DNA of 64,000 nt from positions 62,001 to 126,000 of the forward strand of contig LJCX01000028.1 in assembly GCA_001298545.1 (NCBI GenBank). The letters run 5' to 3'. Shown in pieces: positions 42,501 to 50,200 of the stretch. Below the pieces are notes generated by a model. That model ran no database searches. It was not told where the DNA came from and saw only the letters and a program-made list of their open reading frames with translations. Both the position numbers and the translations under genes were made by a program. The first letter of the stretch is position 1, and the number at the start of each line of letters is the position of its first letter. The stretch is from Actinobacteria bacterium OV320. GTDB lineage: Bacteria; Actinomycetota; Actinomycetes; Streptomycetales; Streptomycetaceae.

Positions 42501-42814
42501 AACGGCTCCCCGTACAGCCGCACCACCGCACCACTCTCGCCACCTTCGCGCTCGCCACGTTCGCGCTCCCCACCCGCACGCTCGTCACCCGCACGCTCGT
42601 CACCTTCGGCGTCGGGGCCTTCACGCTCCGGGCCTGTGCCCTCCGGGCATTCGCTCCCCGGGCCTACGTCCGCCGGGCCCATGCCCTCCGAGCCTTCGTT
42701 CCCTGGGCCCTCGTTCCCCCGGCCCTCGTTTCTCTGGCGCCCGTTCCCCCGGCGCGCGTTCTCCCGGCGCCCGTCCTCCCCGCGCTCGCTCCCCCGACGC
42801 TCGCTCTCGTCCAT
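39575..42814 (-). CDS. TPR-CHAT caspase-like protein
   Basis: A 1079-residue protein. Residues ~1-95 are low-complexity Gly/Glu/Arg; ~100-520 hold helical repeats of TPR type (EEHQLAADLTAAVAVYEELL, TGRLDEALACLDEAAVRMPE, RGELDLAERLFAEASAFFER); the C-terminal ~300 residues are a CHAT (caspase HetF-associated) peptidase domain with histidine in LMYVGHVSG and cysteine in ALIGCESGGD. A Gly/Thr-rich stretch (TGTGTGTETGTGT) interrupts it. CHAT proteases cut specific targets in several immunity and death pathways. Third gene of a coupled operon: its ATG is three bases after the preceding stop. Confidence 0.88.
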   Translation of the reverse strand: MDESERRGSERGEDGRRENARRGNGRQRNEGRGNEGPGNEGSEGMGPADVGPGSECPEGTGPEREGPDAEGDERAGDERAGGERERGEREGGESGAVVRLYGEPFDSGLALAEEHQLAADLTAAVAVYEELLAVAESFEDSPDVRFLRAHLLANIASVLLTATDLGGAEDAVERSRALLDGIASVPMGPRGRQLWLEILLRTLLARADLLRRTGRLDEALACLDEAAVRMPEFDDPDGLRTSELGLNRVHLLIERGEWGAAEEQADGLLSTTPATAAETVPRLLVALGLICASTGRFDPAEDYFARAEDCFRAMGDTGEQQSLLAHRAYTAMQRGELDLAERLFAEASAFFERQRRFGDLAVCEQARGFLAGQRGDAVGADDLLGASLARFERLGAAIAAADSMLLGAQHAYERGDIDEMKRLAQQARDVYQERAVYERCAQVDLLLARTIEDNLDRTDHGDRESESIGTAISVALPAALALEAARFDFVTAHARSQWLQLADEAMQLVFRLAVRRQDQGLLFELAEHRCAGASLALDRTPRKPRTPRSATSGSPVFPSAGMKTYEPVDGAMTLGGGAAEAAASAGLRVAPPPKVRMSSESGRVALQEYIAAAEFRYHRRIVGEAETPFWMTDDLTSRPVVQVRLADAGDLFMTWTWAGGARGFGTGRGPADEVDRAVRALADALPGAVAGAEGMRRAFDSGALAGYRTELRLARSLAEALWPAGLTEQIRQVSARAGRPLVRIQPSPRVAQVPWELLAVDETSDVRLIDLADVVTTAPASLRQGAPIGRPASDGEANGKPGTGTGTGTETGTGTSAETYADAVVLVLDPRVPGFRADSPLGSVLGPPGSDPELMSLVRRRLDAGAVVPSVAAPAEAFRRTDLDRDWLGDVLRKGVRRLMYVGHVSGAPVEGGQSEDGTLHLCCGAETIGLAEPVRGHRPLSAKDLLLGTLPLRADGEPGARIWPAPRRVALIGCESGGDLRFAESFGPATALIHNGAELVTATRWVLPTNFAFHRLAGLSTSVRPLSEAIVAVDTAHEQLDPVHQLGRWQREQLDHWRSGGRIEHSPLLWAAMTCIVV

Positions 42815-42817
42815 CCG

Positions 42818-44197
42818 TCAGTAGTCCTCTTCCGTAGCGGTGGCGACGGCGGCGATCTCGGCGAGGAAGGGTCCCGAGGAGGCTTCGTGCGGTGAGCCGT
42901 CGTATGCCAGGGGTTGGGCCGCGGTGGCGAGCCGCCGCCGGACCAGCGTGCGGATCGCGTCACGGGCGGCGCGGTCTTCGGGACCGCCCGGCCCCGGGTC
43001 GAATCCCGGCAGCAGCACCTCCACCTCGAAGCGCGGCGGCACGGCGCCGGCCGGACCGTGCGGGTCCAGGTCCGCCCGGCCGGTCCACACGTCGTCCCGC
43101 CTGACCAGGGGCACCCGAGTCCGACGACCGCCGTTCACCCCGACCTCGGCGACGAGGGGCGCACCGGCGACGGGTGCCGCGACGTGCGCGACGATCTCGA
43201 CCTCGATCTGTCGTCGTGCGCCGAGTGCGCGAGCGGTCCAGGACACCGCGGTCTCGGAGGCGTCGACGAAGCCGGGCGGGTAGCGGCGCCAGTCGTTGGT
43301 CCCGGAGCCGCGGGCGATCACCCGGCCCCCCGCGCCGAGCGGATCGCCCGCCGCGAGGGCATAGCCGTCGCGGCGGACGAACAGCGCGCCGACGTCGACC
43401 GTCGTACCGGCCGGACGATGTTGCTCCAGGGCCGACCGGAGCCGGCGCAGAGCCTGCGCGTCCAGCCCGGCGCCGTCCGCCGCCTCGTCGAGCAACCGCA
43501 GGACGCTCTCCAGATGCCGTGCCGTGTCCGCCGACCGCGGCTCCGCGCGCCACCACTGGATCAGCGGGTCGAGCGCGGCCTGATGATCCGCTATCAGTTG
43601 GGCCGCACAGCCATCCGGTCGGTCACCGAAACGGTCGCGGGCGTCGTGGCCGTCGCCGGACCCACCGAAGTCCAGGAACCCGTTGAACCCGTTGACCCCG
43701 TCGAAGTCGTCGAAGTCGTAGAAGTCACCGAACAGTTGCTGGCACCAGTGGGTGAGCGCGGCCAACTCCAGCCCGAGCACGTCCGGTTCGAGCGCCGGTA
43801 TCCCGTCCACGTACGACGCCGGCCACCACCGGGCCGCCCAGTGCCCGAAACCCAGCCGGGCGGCGGCCCCCGCGAGAGCGGTCACGTCCGCCGTGACCCG
43901 TACACCGGCGGGCTCCCCCGTCACACAGGCCTGCACGGCGCCGGCGGTGCGCTCGCCGTAGAGCGCCCACAGCCACTGCTGCGCCCGCCCCACGTCATGC
44001 ACCTCCGCCACCGGCAGCCCCGGTTCTTCGCAGACGGGCCAGGACAGGACCGCCCCCGCGACATCGAGAACGGCCCGGGCGAAGTCGGGGCCGCCGTCGT
44101 CTCCGGCCCGTCCGGGGGCCGGGCCGGCGGCGATCCGGATCGTGCCGTCCTCGCCCTCGCCCCGTGCGACATGGACGTCGACGTGGGCCCGCGCCAT
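42818..44197 (-). CDS. Uncharacterised protein of CHAT operon (second gene)
   Basis: A 459-residue protein I do not recognise. It starts MARAHVDVHVARGEGEDGTI, is largely alpha/beta without signal peptide or membrane segment, and has an unusual acidic-aromatic loop around residues 155-180 (GDFYDFDDFDGVNGFNGFLD). The C-terminal third (VSWTARALGARRQIEVEIVA) could be an immunoglobulin-like beta sandwich. Its ATG overlaps the first gene's stop (TGATG) and its stop is three bases from the CHAT start, so the three proteins are made in step and probably act together. Confidence 0.75.
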   Translation of the reverse strand: MARAHVDVHVARGEGEDGTIRIAAGPAPGRAGDDGGPDFARAVLDVAGAVLSWPVCEEPGLPVAEVHDVGRAQQWLWALYGERTAGAVQACVTGEPAGVRVTADVTALAGAAARLGFGHWAARWWPASYVDGIPALEPDVLGLELAALTHWCQQLFGDFYDFDDFDGVNGFNGFLDFGGSGDGHDARDRFGDRPDGCAAQLIADHQAALDPLIQWWRAEPRSADTARHLESVLRLLDEAADGAGLDAQALRRLRSALEQHRPAGTTVDVGALFVRRDGYALAAGDPLGAGGRVIARGSGTNDWRRYPPGFVDASETAVSWTARALGARRQIEVEIVAHVAAPVAGAPLVAEVGVNGGRRTRVPLVRRDDVWTGRADLDPHGPAGAVPPRFEVEVLLPGFDPGPGGPEDRAARDAIRTLVRRRLATAAQPLAYDGSPHEASSGPFLAEIAAVATATEEDY

Positions 44198-45594
44198 CAC
44201 GCGCTCCTCGGCTCGGCCGCCGCCGGGGTCGCCCGGGTCGTCGGGCTCCCCGTCGCCGCCGACAGGGTGCGCAGCGCCGACCGGACCCTGGCGCGGTGGT
44301 CCATCATCACCGAGCGGGCGACCCCGTCGAGCACCGCCCAGGCCGAGGCGGCGTCCGCCAGTGGTGCCCCGCGGACGTCCCGACCGTGCAGCCGCACCCA
44401 CAACCGCCGCATATAGGCGGACCAGGGGTGACGAAGGTCCTGGGCGAGGGCGTCCAGCACTCCGCCGCCGTCCGGATCGGGGCGGGGCGAAACGGTCATC
44501 CTGCGGGCGCGCAGGACCGAAGCCTCCCGCCGCCAGCGGCTGTTGACGGCCCGATGCGCCGCCGTCCGCCCCGGCGCGGGCTCCCCGGTGCCCAGCGGGT
44601 CGAGGCCGACCGCGAGCCGGCCGCCGAGGACCACGGCGACCCGCAGGCTCTCGTCGTGCAGCCCGAGCGGTGCGCAACTGCGGCCGACCTCCCGCGCGAC
44701 GAGCTCGGGGACCGTCGGCAGTTCCTCACGCCGAGCCGACGACTGCAGGACGACGAAGAGCCGTTCGAAGAGCGTGCGGTCCAGCGGCGCGGGGAGCGTG
44801 GCCGTCGAGGCGCCCCGGCCGACCTCCGGCCGCGGCGGCACCCGGCGCCCGGTCAGCCCCAGATGCGCCGGCAACTCGTCACGGCCCCAGACACCGTCCG
44901 CGTGCGCCCACAGGGCCCGGCCGAGCAGGGCGCCGTGTCCCGCCTCGACCATGGCCCCGTACTCCGACGGGTCGCCCGCCCCGCCCGGCGCGCCGCAGGC
45001 CTCCAGGACCTCGCCCGCGAGCGCCACCGCCGCGACCGCGTCGGCGGCCGGTGCCGGTCGGCGGCTCCCCCACCCTTCGGCCAACTCGGCGTCGAGCCGG
45101 GCGCGCCGGACGGCATCGGCGAGGTGGTCCTTCAGCACCTCCACCGTGCGCCCGCCGTCCGCGTCGGCCACCTCCTCGACCACGGATCTGGCCACCGCGT
45201 CGGCACCGGCCGAGGGCGCTCCGCGCTCGGTGGCCAGCTCGAAGCAGCGCTGGAAGTACAGGTCCTGGGGGTTGCCCGCCACGATGCCGAGCGCCCGGCG
45301 GGTCCGCTTGAGCAGGGTGAACCACTGTGCCGTCGCCCCGAGCCGGGTCCCGGACTCCCGGATCAGCGCGTCGAGGCGCGCGGCCTGCGCCGGCCCGAGG
45401 AAGTCCACCGCGAGTTCGGGGCTCAGCGCCGGTCTGACGATCAGCGGCAGCAGTATCAGCTTGACCGTCCGGGTCAACGGCGCGCCGCCGGGGCCGCTCA
45501 GCGATTCCAGCCCCGGCCCGAGGTCACGCCAGGCGGTGTCGATCACCATGGCGCGCGGTCGGCGCTCGCCGGTCGGCTGGCTCGGGGACGGCAT
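44197..45594 (-). CDS. Uncharacterised protein of CHAT operon (first gene)
   Basis: A 465-residue protein of unknown family, mostly helical, without signal peptide or membrane segment. It begins MPSPSQPTGERRPRAMVIDT; an ATG at 45549 (MVIDTAWRDLG) is another possible start. Recognisable stretches such as VKLILLPLIVRPALSPELAV and GATAQWFTLLKRTRRALGIV show no known motif. It heads the operon, and translation of the second gene restarts at its stop codon. It is divergent from the 45769 cluster. Confidence 0.72.
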   Translation of the reverse strand: MPSPSQPTGERRPRAMVIDTAWRDLGPGLESLSGPGGAPLTRTVKLILLPLIVRPALSPELAVDFLGPAQAARLDALIRESGTRLGATAQWFTLLKRTRRALGIVAGNPQDLYFQRCFELATERGAPSAGADAVARSVVEEVADADGGRTVEVLKDHLADAVRRARLDAELAEGWGSRRPAPAADAVAAVALAGEVLEACGAPGGAGDPSEYGAMVEAGHGALLGRALWAHADGVWGRDELPAHLGLTGRRVPPRPEVGRGASTATLPAPLDRTLFERLFVVLQSSARREELPTVPELVAREVGRSCAPLGLHDESLRVAVVLGGRLAVGLDPLGTGEPAPGRTAAHRAVNSRWRREASVLRARRMTVSPRPDPDGGGVLDALAQDLRHPWSAYMRRLWVRLHGRDVRGAPLADAASAWAVLDGVARSVMMDHRARVRSALRTLSAATGSPTTRATPAAAEPRSA

Positions 45595-45768
45595 GTCTGG
45601 AGCGTACGTCGTCCGGAAACGGGCGGGCGAACCTGGGATCGGTAGGCGTCCCCGGCCTTCTAGCGTCCCCGTCGTGGACGCGTTCCGGATCGCGCACGAC
45701 GAGGTCCGTACGAGCCGCGTCCGACACAGCCGGGCGTCGCCGGACACCACCGAGAAGGGGAAGCCGTC

Positions 45769-46206
45769 ATGGGAATCTTCAGGAAGCGTCACCAGACCCG
45801 CGAGGAGCGGGCCGCCGAGATCGCCGGCCAGGTGGCCGGGGGCAAGGGCTTCTACGGTCGCGCCACCCGCGCGTTCCTCGGCGGCGATGACTTCGCCAGG
45901 GTCCAGGAGTCGATGAACGCGTACAACTCCGGCCTCGGAGTGCAGCAGTTGCTCGCCATGGGGGCGCCGACCATACCCGCCGTCGTCGTGTCGATCGGCG
46001 ACACCGGCAAGCTGGTCAACTTCGACCCGGTCGTCGATCTGGTCCTCGACCTCGTGCCCCGGCCGTCCGGGGACGCCGAGCGCATCTCCCTTCGGACGAT
46101 CGTCTCGAAGCTGCGGATTCCCCGCGCCGGCGACCAGGTCCTGCTGATCGCCGACCCCGCCCGGCCCGGCGACTACCTGTACGCCGGGGACGGTGTCACC
46201 CCGTGA
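45769..46206 (+). CDS. Hypothetical protein, 145 residues
   Basis: Starts MGIFRKRHQTREERAAEIAG with a good ribosome site (GAAGGGGAAG). The C-terminal half (IPAVVVSIGDTGKLVNFDPV, VDLVLDLVPRPSGDAERISL, GDQVLLIADPARPGDYLYAG) resembles the small beta domains of DUF3592-like proteins that recur downstream, suggesting related function. No signal peptide. First gene of a four-gene plus-strand cluster; its stop overlaps the next start (GTGA). Confidence 0.75.
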   Translation: MGIFRKRHQTREERAAEIAGQVAGGKGFYGRATRAFLGGDDFARVQESMNAYNSGLGVQQLLAMGAPTIPAVVVSIGDTGKLVNFDPVVDLVLDLVPRPSGDAERISLRTIVSKLRIPRAGDQVLLIADPARPGDYLYAGDGVTP

Positions 46207-46586
46207 GGCCAGACCCGCACGAGGCCCCGGAGCCGCACGAGGTCCCAGACCCGTACGAGGTCCCGGAGCCGTACGAAGCGCTGCCACCGTTCGAAGCGCT
46301 GCCGCCGTACGAAGCGCTGCCGCCGTACGAAGTGCTGGTGACCGACACCGTCCTGATCTCCTTCGACGGCCGGATACTGGAGCTGTTCGGCTACTCCGAC
46401 ACCCACCGCGTCCACATCTGGCAGGCACCCCGGCTGGAGTTCGGCACGGGCCGCAACCCCCGGATGACGATCGTCACCGGCCGCGGCATGCGCCACTCCC
46501 TCCCCTACGACGCGCACCGGCTCGACGCCCTGCGCGTCCTCGCTGAGCGGCTCGCGCAGCGCCCACCCGAGCGGCCGGAGCCCTGA
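46203..46586 (+). CDS. Hypothetical protein with hexapeptide repeats
   Basis: A protein of up to 127 residues. Residues 3-44 are seven tandem hexapeptides of the form P-[DE]-P-[HY]-E-[AV] changing to L-P-P-[FY]-E-[AV]. The rest is a compact domain (VTDTVLISFDGRILELFGYS, RVHIWQAPRLEFGTGRN, MTIVTGRGMRHSLPYDAHRL) that I cannot assign; a start at the later GTG (VTDTVLIS, 46338) would give a protein without the repeats. Overlaps the previous gene by four bases. Confidence 0.68.
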   Translation: MRPDPHEAPEPHEVPDPYEVPEPYEALPPFEALPPYEALPPYEVLVTDTVLISFDGRILELFGYSDTHRVHIWQAPRLEFGTGRNPRMTIVTGRGMRHSLPYDAHRLDALRVLAERLAQRPPERPEP

Positions 46587-46587
46587 G

Positions 46588-47100
46588 ATGACCGACGGCG
46601 GGGACGACGTCCGAAACGGCGGCGGGGACGACGTCCGAAGAGGCGGCGGGACCGGCGACGCCGAGCCGAAGCAGGTCTCCGACACAGGCCTCTACGGCAC
46701 GGTGGTCCTCTACTCCACCGCCCTGGGCATGTGCGTGTGCGGACCGGTCATGCTGGGCTTCACCCTCTTCGCCGCTGCTCCCCTCCTGCTCGGGGGCATC
46801 CTGTCCACACTGCTCTGCACGCCCCTGGGCATCGGGCTCTGGGCCCACGCCTCCCTCGAGAGAGCCGACAACCGGCGGCTCGACACCGTCGGGGTCACGG
46901 CGACGGCGGAGGTCACCGACCTGACCGCCTGGGAGGACGGGGACGACGCCGGTGTCACCGTCGCTCTCCGCGTCAGCGGCCCGGGCTTCCGCACGTTCGA
47001 GACGACCTGGAAACGCTCACGGCACCCCGCCCTGCGCGTGGGTCTCCGCCTGGCGGCCGTCGTCGACCCGGCCGACCACCTGTTCCGTGTCTCCCTCTGA
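46588..47100 (+). CDS. Membrane protein with DUF3592-like domain
   Basis: A 170-residue protein with a Gly/Asp-rich N-terminus, two hydrophobic segments (about 36-58 and 65-85) and a C-terminal beta domain (VTATAEVTDLTAWEDGDDAG, VTVALRVSGPGFRTFETTWK, LRVGLRLAAVVDPADHLFRV) typical of DUF3592-like membrane proteins. It starts one base after the preceding stop. The 3' end lies in a short direct repeat. Function unknown. Confidence 0.75.
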   Translation: MTDGGDDVRNGGGDDVRRGGGTGDAEPKQVSDTGLYGTVVLYSTALGMCVCGPVMLGFTLFAAAPLLLGGILSTLLCTPLGIGLWAHASLERADNRRLDTVGVTATAEVTDLTAWEDGDDAGVTVALRVSGPGFRTFETTWKRSRHPALRVGLRLAAVVDPADHLFRVSL

Positions 47101-47107
47101 TCCGCAC

Positions 47108-47153
47108 GGACGTCTCCCTCCGATCGGCCCGGACGTCTCCCTCCGATCGGCAC
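47108..47153. repeat. 23-bp tandem direct repeat
   Basis: Units at 47108-47130 and 47131-47153 share GGACGTCTCCCTCCGATCGG and differ only in the last bases; a degenerate third unit (47087-47107) overlaps the stop of the preceding gene. It lies upstream of the next gene and may be duplication of coding end sequence. Confidence 0.9.
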
Positions 47154-47171
47154 AGAAAGGCCGGCACTCGC

Positions 47172-48026
47172 ATGGGCGGTTACGAGCTACTGGAGCTGTG
47201 GTGGGTGGTACCCGCGGGCCTGGCGTTCCTCGGCTACGCCCTCTCGCTCACCGGACTGACCCGGGCCCAGCGCGCGGTATGGGTGAAGGCGCGGATCGTG
47301 GCCGTGGAACCGCCGGCCCACGGCGCCTCCAAGGGGCCCGGCATACCGGTGACGGTCGCGTTCCAGGACCCGTTCACCGAAAGGCAGTTCACCCTCTCGA
47401 ACGCGGGCAGGCACGGCAACTCGGTCGAGGAAGCCTGGGTGGGACGGGAACTGCAGGTGCGCTACCCCCGAGGGCAGCCGCACCGGTTCCGCGTCACGCT
47501 CGACACCCCGCAGGACAGGAACGGCCGGGTCGGCCCCGACTGCGCGACGATCCTGCTCCTCATCGGCCTCGTGATCCATGCGACCGTCGTCCGGGGCTAC
47601 CCGTACGCACTGCTCGGCTTCGGCGCCCTGCTCACCGTCTTCGCGGCGGCCAGTCCCGACATCCGCACCGCGCGCACCCGCGACGACCTGCTGTCCTCGG
47701 CCGTCGCCGCCCCGGCCCGCGTCGTGTCCGTCACCAAGGACGTCTACACCGACGGTGAGGGCGACGAGATCGTCAACCACGCCCCCGTCGTCACCTTCAC
47801 CACCCAGGACGGCACCCACGTCACGGTCCTCTCCCGCGACGGCATCCCCGACCCGAGCCACTCCCTCCACCGCGAACTGACCCTCCACTACGCCCCGTCC
47901 GACCCGTCCGTCTACACCCCGGACCTCAGAGCGGACCACCGCGCCAACGAAAGGGCCATCGGCTGGATCATCATCATGCTGATCACCGGCCTGGCAGCGA
48001 TCGCGACCGGCGCGGCCCTGCTGTGA
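47172..48026 (+). CDS. DUF3592 domain membrane protein
   Basis: A 284-residue membrane protein: hydrophobic segment at about 8-28, a soluble domain (VKARIVAVEPPAHGASKGPG, PVTVAFQDPFTERQFTLSNA, GRELQVRYPRGQPHRFRV), hydrophobic segments at about 118-150 and 260-280, and a second such domain (APARVVSVTKDVYTDGEGDE). The duplicated domain is characteristic of DUF3592 (also present in eukaryotes). ATG start at 47172 with GAAAGG upstream. Last gene of the cluster. Confidence 0.85.
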   Translation: MGGYELLELWWVVPAGLAFLGYALSLTGLTRAQRAVWVKARIVAVEPPAHGASKGPGIPVTVAFQDPFTERQFTLSNAGRHGNSVEEAWVGRELQVRYPRGQPHRFRVTLDTPQDRNGRVGPDCATILLLIGLVIHATVVRGYPYALLGFGALLTVFAAASPDIRTARTRDDLLSSAVAAPARVVSVTKDVYTDGEGDEIVNHAPVVTFTTQDGTHVTVLSRDGIPDPSHSLHRELTLHYAPSDPSVYTPDLRADHRANERAIGWIIIMLITGLAAIATGAALL

Positions 48027-48096
48027 AACCCGCCCCCCGGGCTCACCAAAAGCAAAAGCCCCAGGTCACGGCGAGTGAGTCCTGAGGCTTCGGCAG

Positions 48097-48170
48097 AGCC
48101 GCCTTCGGGATTCGAACCCGAGACCTACGCATTACGAGTGCGTTGCTCTGGCCATCTGAGCTAAGGCGGC
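48097..48170 (-). tRNA. tRNA-Thr (CGT anticodon)
   Basis: A 74-nt cloverleaf: acceptor GCCGCCT/AGGCGGC, D-arm GCTC/GAGC, anticodon stem ACGCA/TGCGT with loop CTCGTAA giving anticodon CGT for ACG codons, and T-arm TCGGG-TTCGAAT-CCCGA. No CCA is encoded. No integrase or att-like duplication is nearby. Confidence 0.97.
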
Positions 48171-48243
48171 GCGCTGTCCGCACCATGGTGCGATCAGCAA
48201 CGTCGGTAAGTCTACACAGTTTCCAGGGGTGCTCCGAACAGCC

Positions 48244-48287
48244 CCCGGGAGCGGTCCTCCCGGGCTCCTCCCGGGCTCCTCCCGGGG
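48244..48287 (-). terminator. Hairpin and 11-bp repeats downstream of the peptidase gene
   Basis: CCCGGGAG (48244-48251) pairs exactly with CTCCCGGG (48257-48264). Three tandem 11-bp units TCCTCCCGGG[CG] follow at 48255-48287, so alternative hairpins are possible. It lies beyond the stop of the minus-strand peptidase gene, before the tRNA. Confidence 0.5.
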
Positions 48288-48323
48288 TTCGCGCGGGGTC
48301 CGCGCGGGTCGACACAGGGCGGT

Positions 48324-49901
48324 CTACTTGCAGCGCTTGCCGTCCGCCGGAGGCGTTCCGTGGAGCAGGTAGGTGTCGATCGCGGAGTCGATGCAGGCGC
48401 TGCCGCGCCCGTAGGCGGTGTGGCCGTCGCCCTCGTAGGTGAGGAGGCGGGCCGAGGCGAGCTGGTGGGCGAGGGACCGGGCCCAGCGGTACGGGGTCGC
48501 CGGGTCCCGGGTGGTGCCGACGACGACGATCGGCGCGGCGCCCTTCGCCTCGATGAGGTGCGGCTCGCCCGTGGCCCTCACCGGCCAGTAGGCGCAGTTC
48601 AAGGAGGCCCAGGCGAGGCCCTCACCGAAGACCGGGGACGCCTTCTCGAAGGACGGGAGTGCCTTCTCGACCTGGTCGGGGGTGGCGAAGGCCGCGGGGA
48701 GGTCGAGACAGTTCACCGCGGCGTTGGCGGCCATCAGGTTGGCGTAGCGGCCGTCGGCGTCCCGCTCGTAGTAGCTGTCGGAGAGGGCGAGCAGGCCCGC
48801 ACCGTCCTTGTCCTTGATCGCCGAGGTCAGCGCCTCGCGCAGCTGCTCCCAGGTGCTCTCGTCGTACATCGCCGCGATCACGCCGGTGGTGGCGAGGGCC
48901 TCGCCCAGCTTGCGACCGTCCGGGTCGCCGGTGGGGATCGGGCGCGCGTCAAGTTTGCGGAAGAAGGCCTTGAGGTTCTCGCCGACCTTGGCGGGAGCCG
49001 TGCCCTTGCCGCCGAGCGGGCAGTCGGACCGTGTGACGCAGTCCTTCGCGAACGACTGGAACGCCGTCTCGAACCCCGCCGTCTGGTCCAGGTTCAGCCG
49101 GCGGGCGGGCAGCGACGGGTCCATCGCACCGTCCAGGACCAGCCGGCCCACCCGGTTCGGGAAGAGCCCCGCGTACGTCGCGCCGAGGAACGTCCCGTAC
49201 GACGCCCCCACGTACGTCAGCTTCCCGTCGCCCAGGACCGCGCGCAGGATGTCCATGTCACGGGCCGCCTCCACGGTGGAGACGTGCCGCAGCAGACGTG
49301 CCGAGTGCGCGCCGCAGCCCTCCGCGAACTCCTTGTACGCGTCGACGAGTTCGCCGGTCTCCCGCTGGTCGTCGGGGGTCGTGTCCGTCTGCGTGTACGT
49401 GTCCATCGCGCGCCCGTCGAGGCACTCCACGGGCTCGCTGCGGGCGACGCCCCTCGGGTCGACGGCGACCATGTCGTAGCGGGCGCGGACTCCGGCGGGG
49501 TAGCCGATGCCGGCGTACTGCTGGAGGTAGCCGACCGCCGAGCCGCCCGGTCCGCCCGGGTTCACCAGCAGCGAGCCGAGCCGCTTGCCCGGTCCTGTCG
49601 CCTTCTTGCGGGCGACCGCGAGCCGGACGTCGCCCGCGCCCGGGTCGGCGTAATCGAGCGGCGCCTTCAGGGTGGCGCACTCGAAGCCGGGCACACCGCA
49701 GCCGCGCCAACTCAGCTTCTGCCCGTAGTACGGCGCGAGCGCCGACGGCGTGGCCCGCGGCAGCGCGACGAGCGCCGCCACCGCCGTGGAACCGGCGGAG
49801 CTCGTCGACTCCGTGGCGGAACAGCCGGAGACGAGCAGCGCGGCGAGCGAGAGGAGGGTGACGCCGGTGCGGGACCTGCGGAGAGAGCGCCTCATGTACA
49901 T
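48324..49901 (-). CDS. Secreted tripeptidyl aminopeptidase-like alpha/beta hydrolase
   Basis: An exported serine peptidase of about 525 residues related to Streptomyces SlpD/SlpE and TAP. A basic N-terminus (RRSLRRSRTG) and a hydrophobic stretch end in the lipobox LVSGC. The catalytic serine is in YVGASYGTFLGA and the histidine in YEGDGHTAYGRGSAC, with a C-terminal TAP-like domain and several cysteines. NPGGPGGSA forms the oxyanion region. Such enzymes release tripeptides from extracellular proteins. ATG at 49901 or 49895 is the likely start; the frame extends to 49976 without a better site. Confidence 0.9.
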   Translation of the reverse strand: MYMRRSLRRSRTGVTLLSLAALLVSGCSATESTSSAGSTAVAALVALPRATPSALAPYYGQKLSWRGCGVPGFECATLKAPLDYADPGAGDVRLAVARKKATGPGKRLGSLLVNPGGPGGSAVGYLQQYAGIGYPAGVRARYDMVAVDPRGVARSEPVECLDGRAMDTYTQTDTTPDDQRETGELVDAYKEFAEGCGAHSARLLRHVSTVEAARDMDILRAVLGDGKLTYVGASYGTFLGATYAGLFPNRVGRLVLDGAMDPSLPARRLNLDQTAGFETAFQSFAKDCVTRSDCPLGGKGTAPAKVGENLKAFFRKLDARPIPTGDPDGRKLGEALATTGVIAAMYDESTWEQLREALTSAIKDKDGAGLLALSDSYYERDADGRYANLMAANAAVNCLDLPAAFATPDQVEKALPSFEKASPVFGEGLAWASLNCAYWPVRATGEPHLIEAKGAAPIVVVGTTRDPATPYRWARSLAHQLASARLLTYEGDGHTAYGRGSACIDSAIDTYLLHGTPPADGKRCK

Positions 49902-50122
49902 CCAACGAGCGTAACTCTGCGCTATGTCACGAACGCGGTACGTACGCGAACGGACACGGACGAGTGACGCCGTCAACCCAAGATCGACGTCGGCCTCGGT
50001 GCGGTGCGGCGGCCGGCGTCGGCCCGGCGCTCAGTGGCGGCCCCGAAACCGGTCTCGGTCCGGCGGCCGGAGTCAGCCCGGCAACCAGCGTCGGTCCGAT
50101 GGCCGGTGCCGGCCCGGTAATC

Positions 50123-50200
50123 GGTGCCGGCGCGCTCGCCGTCGTCGGTGTCAACCCGGTGGCCGGTGACGGCGCGTTCGCCGTCGTCGCTGTCAGCCCG
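50123..50200. repeat. 42-bp-spaced imperfect direct repeat at the holB 3' end
   Basis: A 36-nt unit at 50123-50158 recurs at 50165-50200 with four mismatches; the second copy includes the holB stop codon. The surrounding 49990-50190 is rich in further GCCGG variants. Confidence 0.75.

Noticed and set aside
48097..48323. Possible integration site at tRNA-Thr
   Set aside because: No integrase gene, direct repeat of the tRNA 3' end or composition change was seen nearby.
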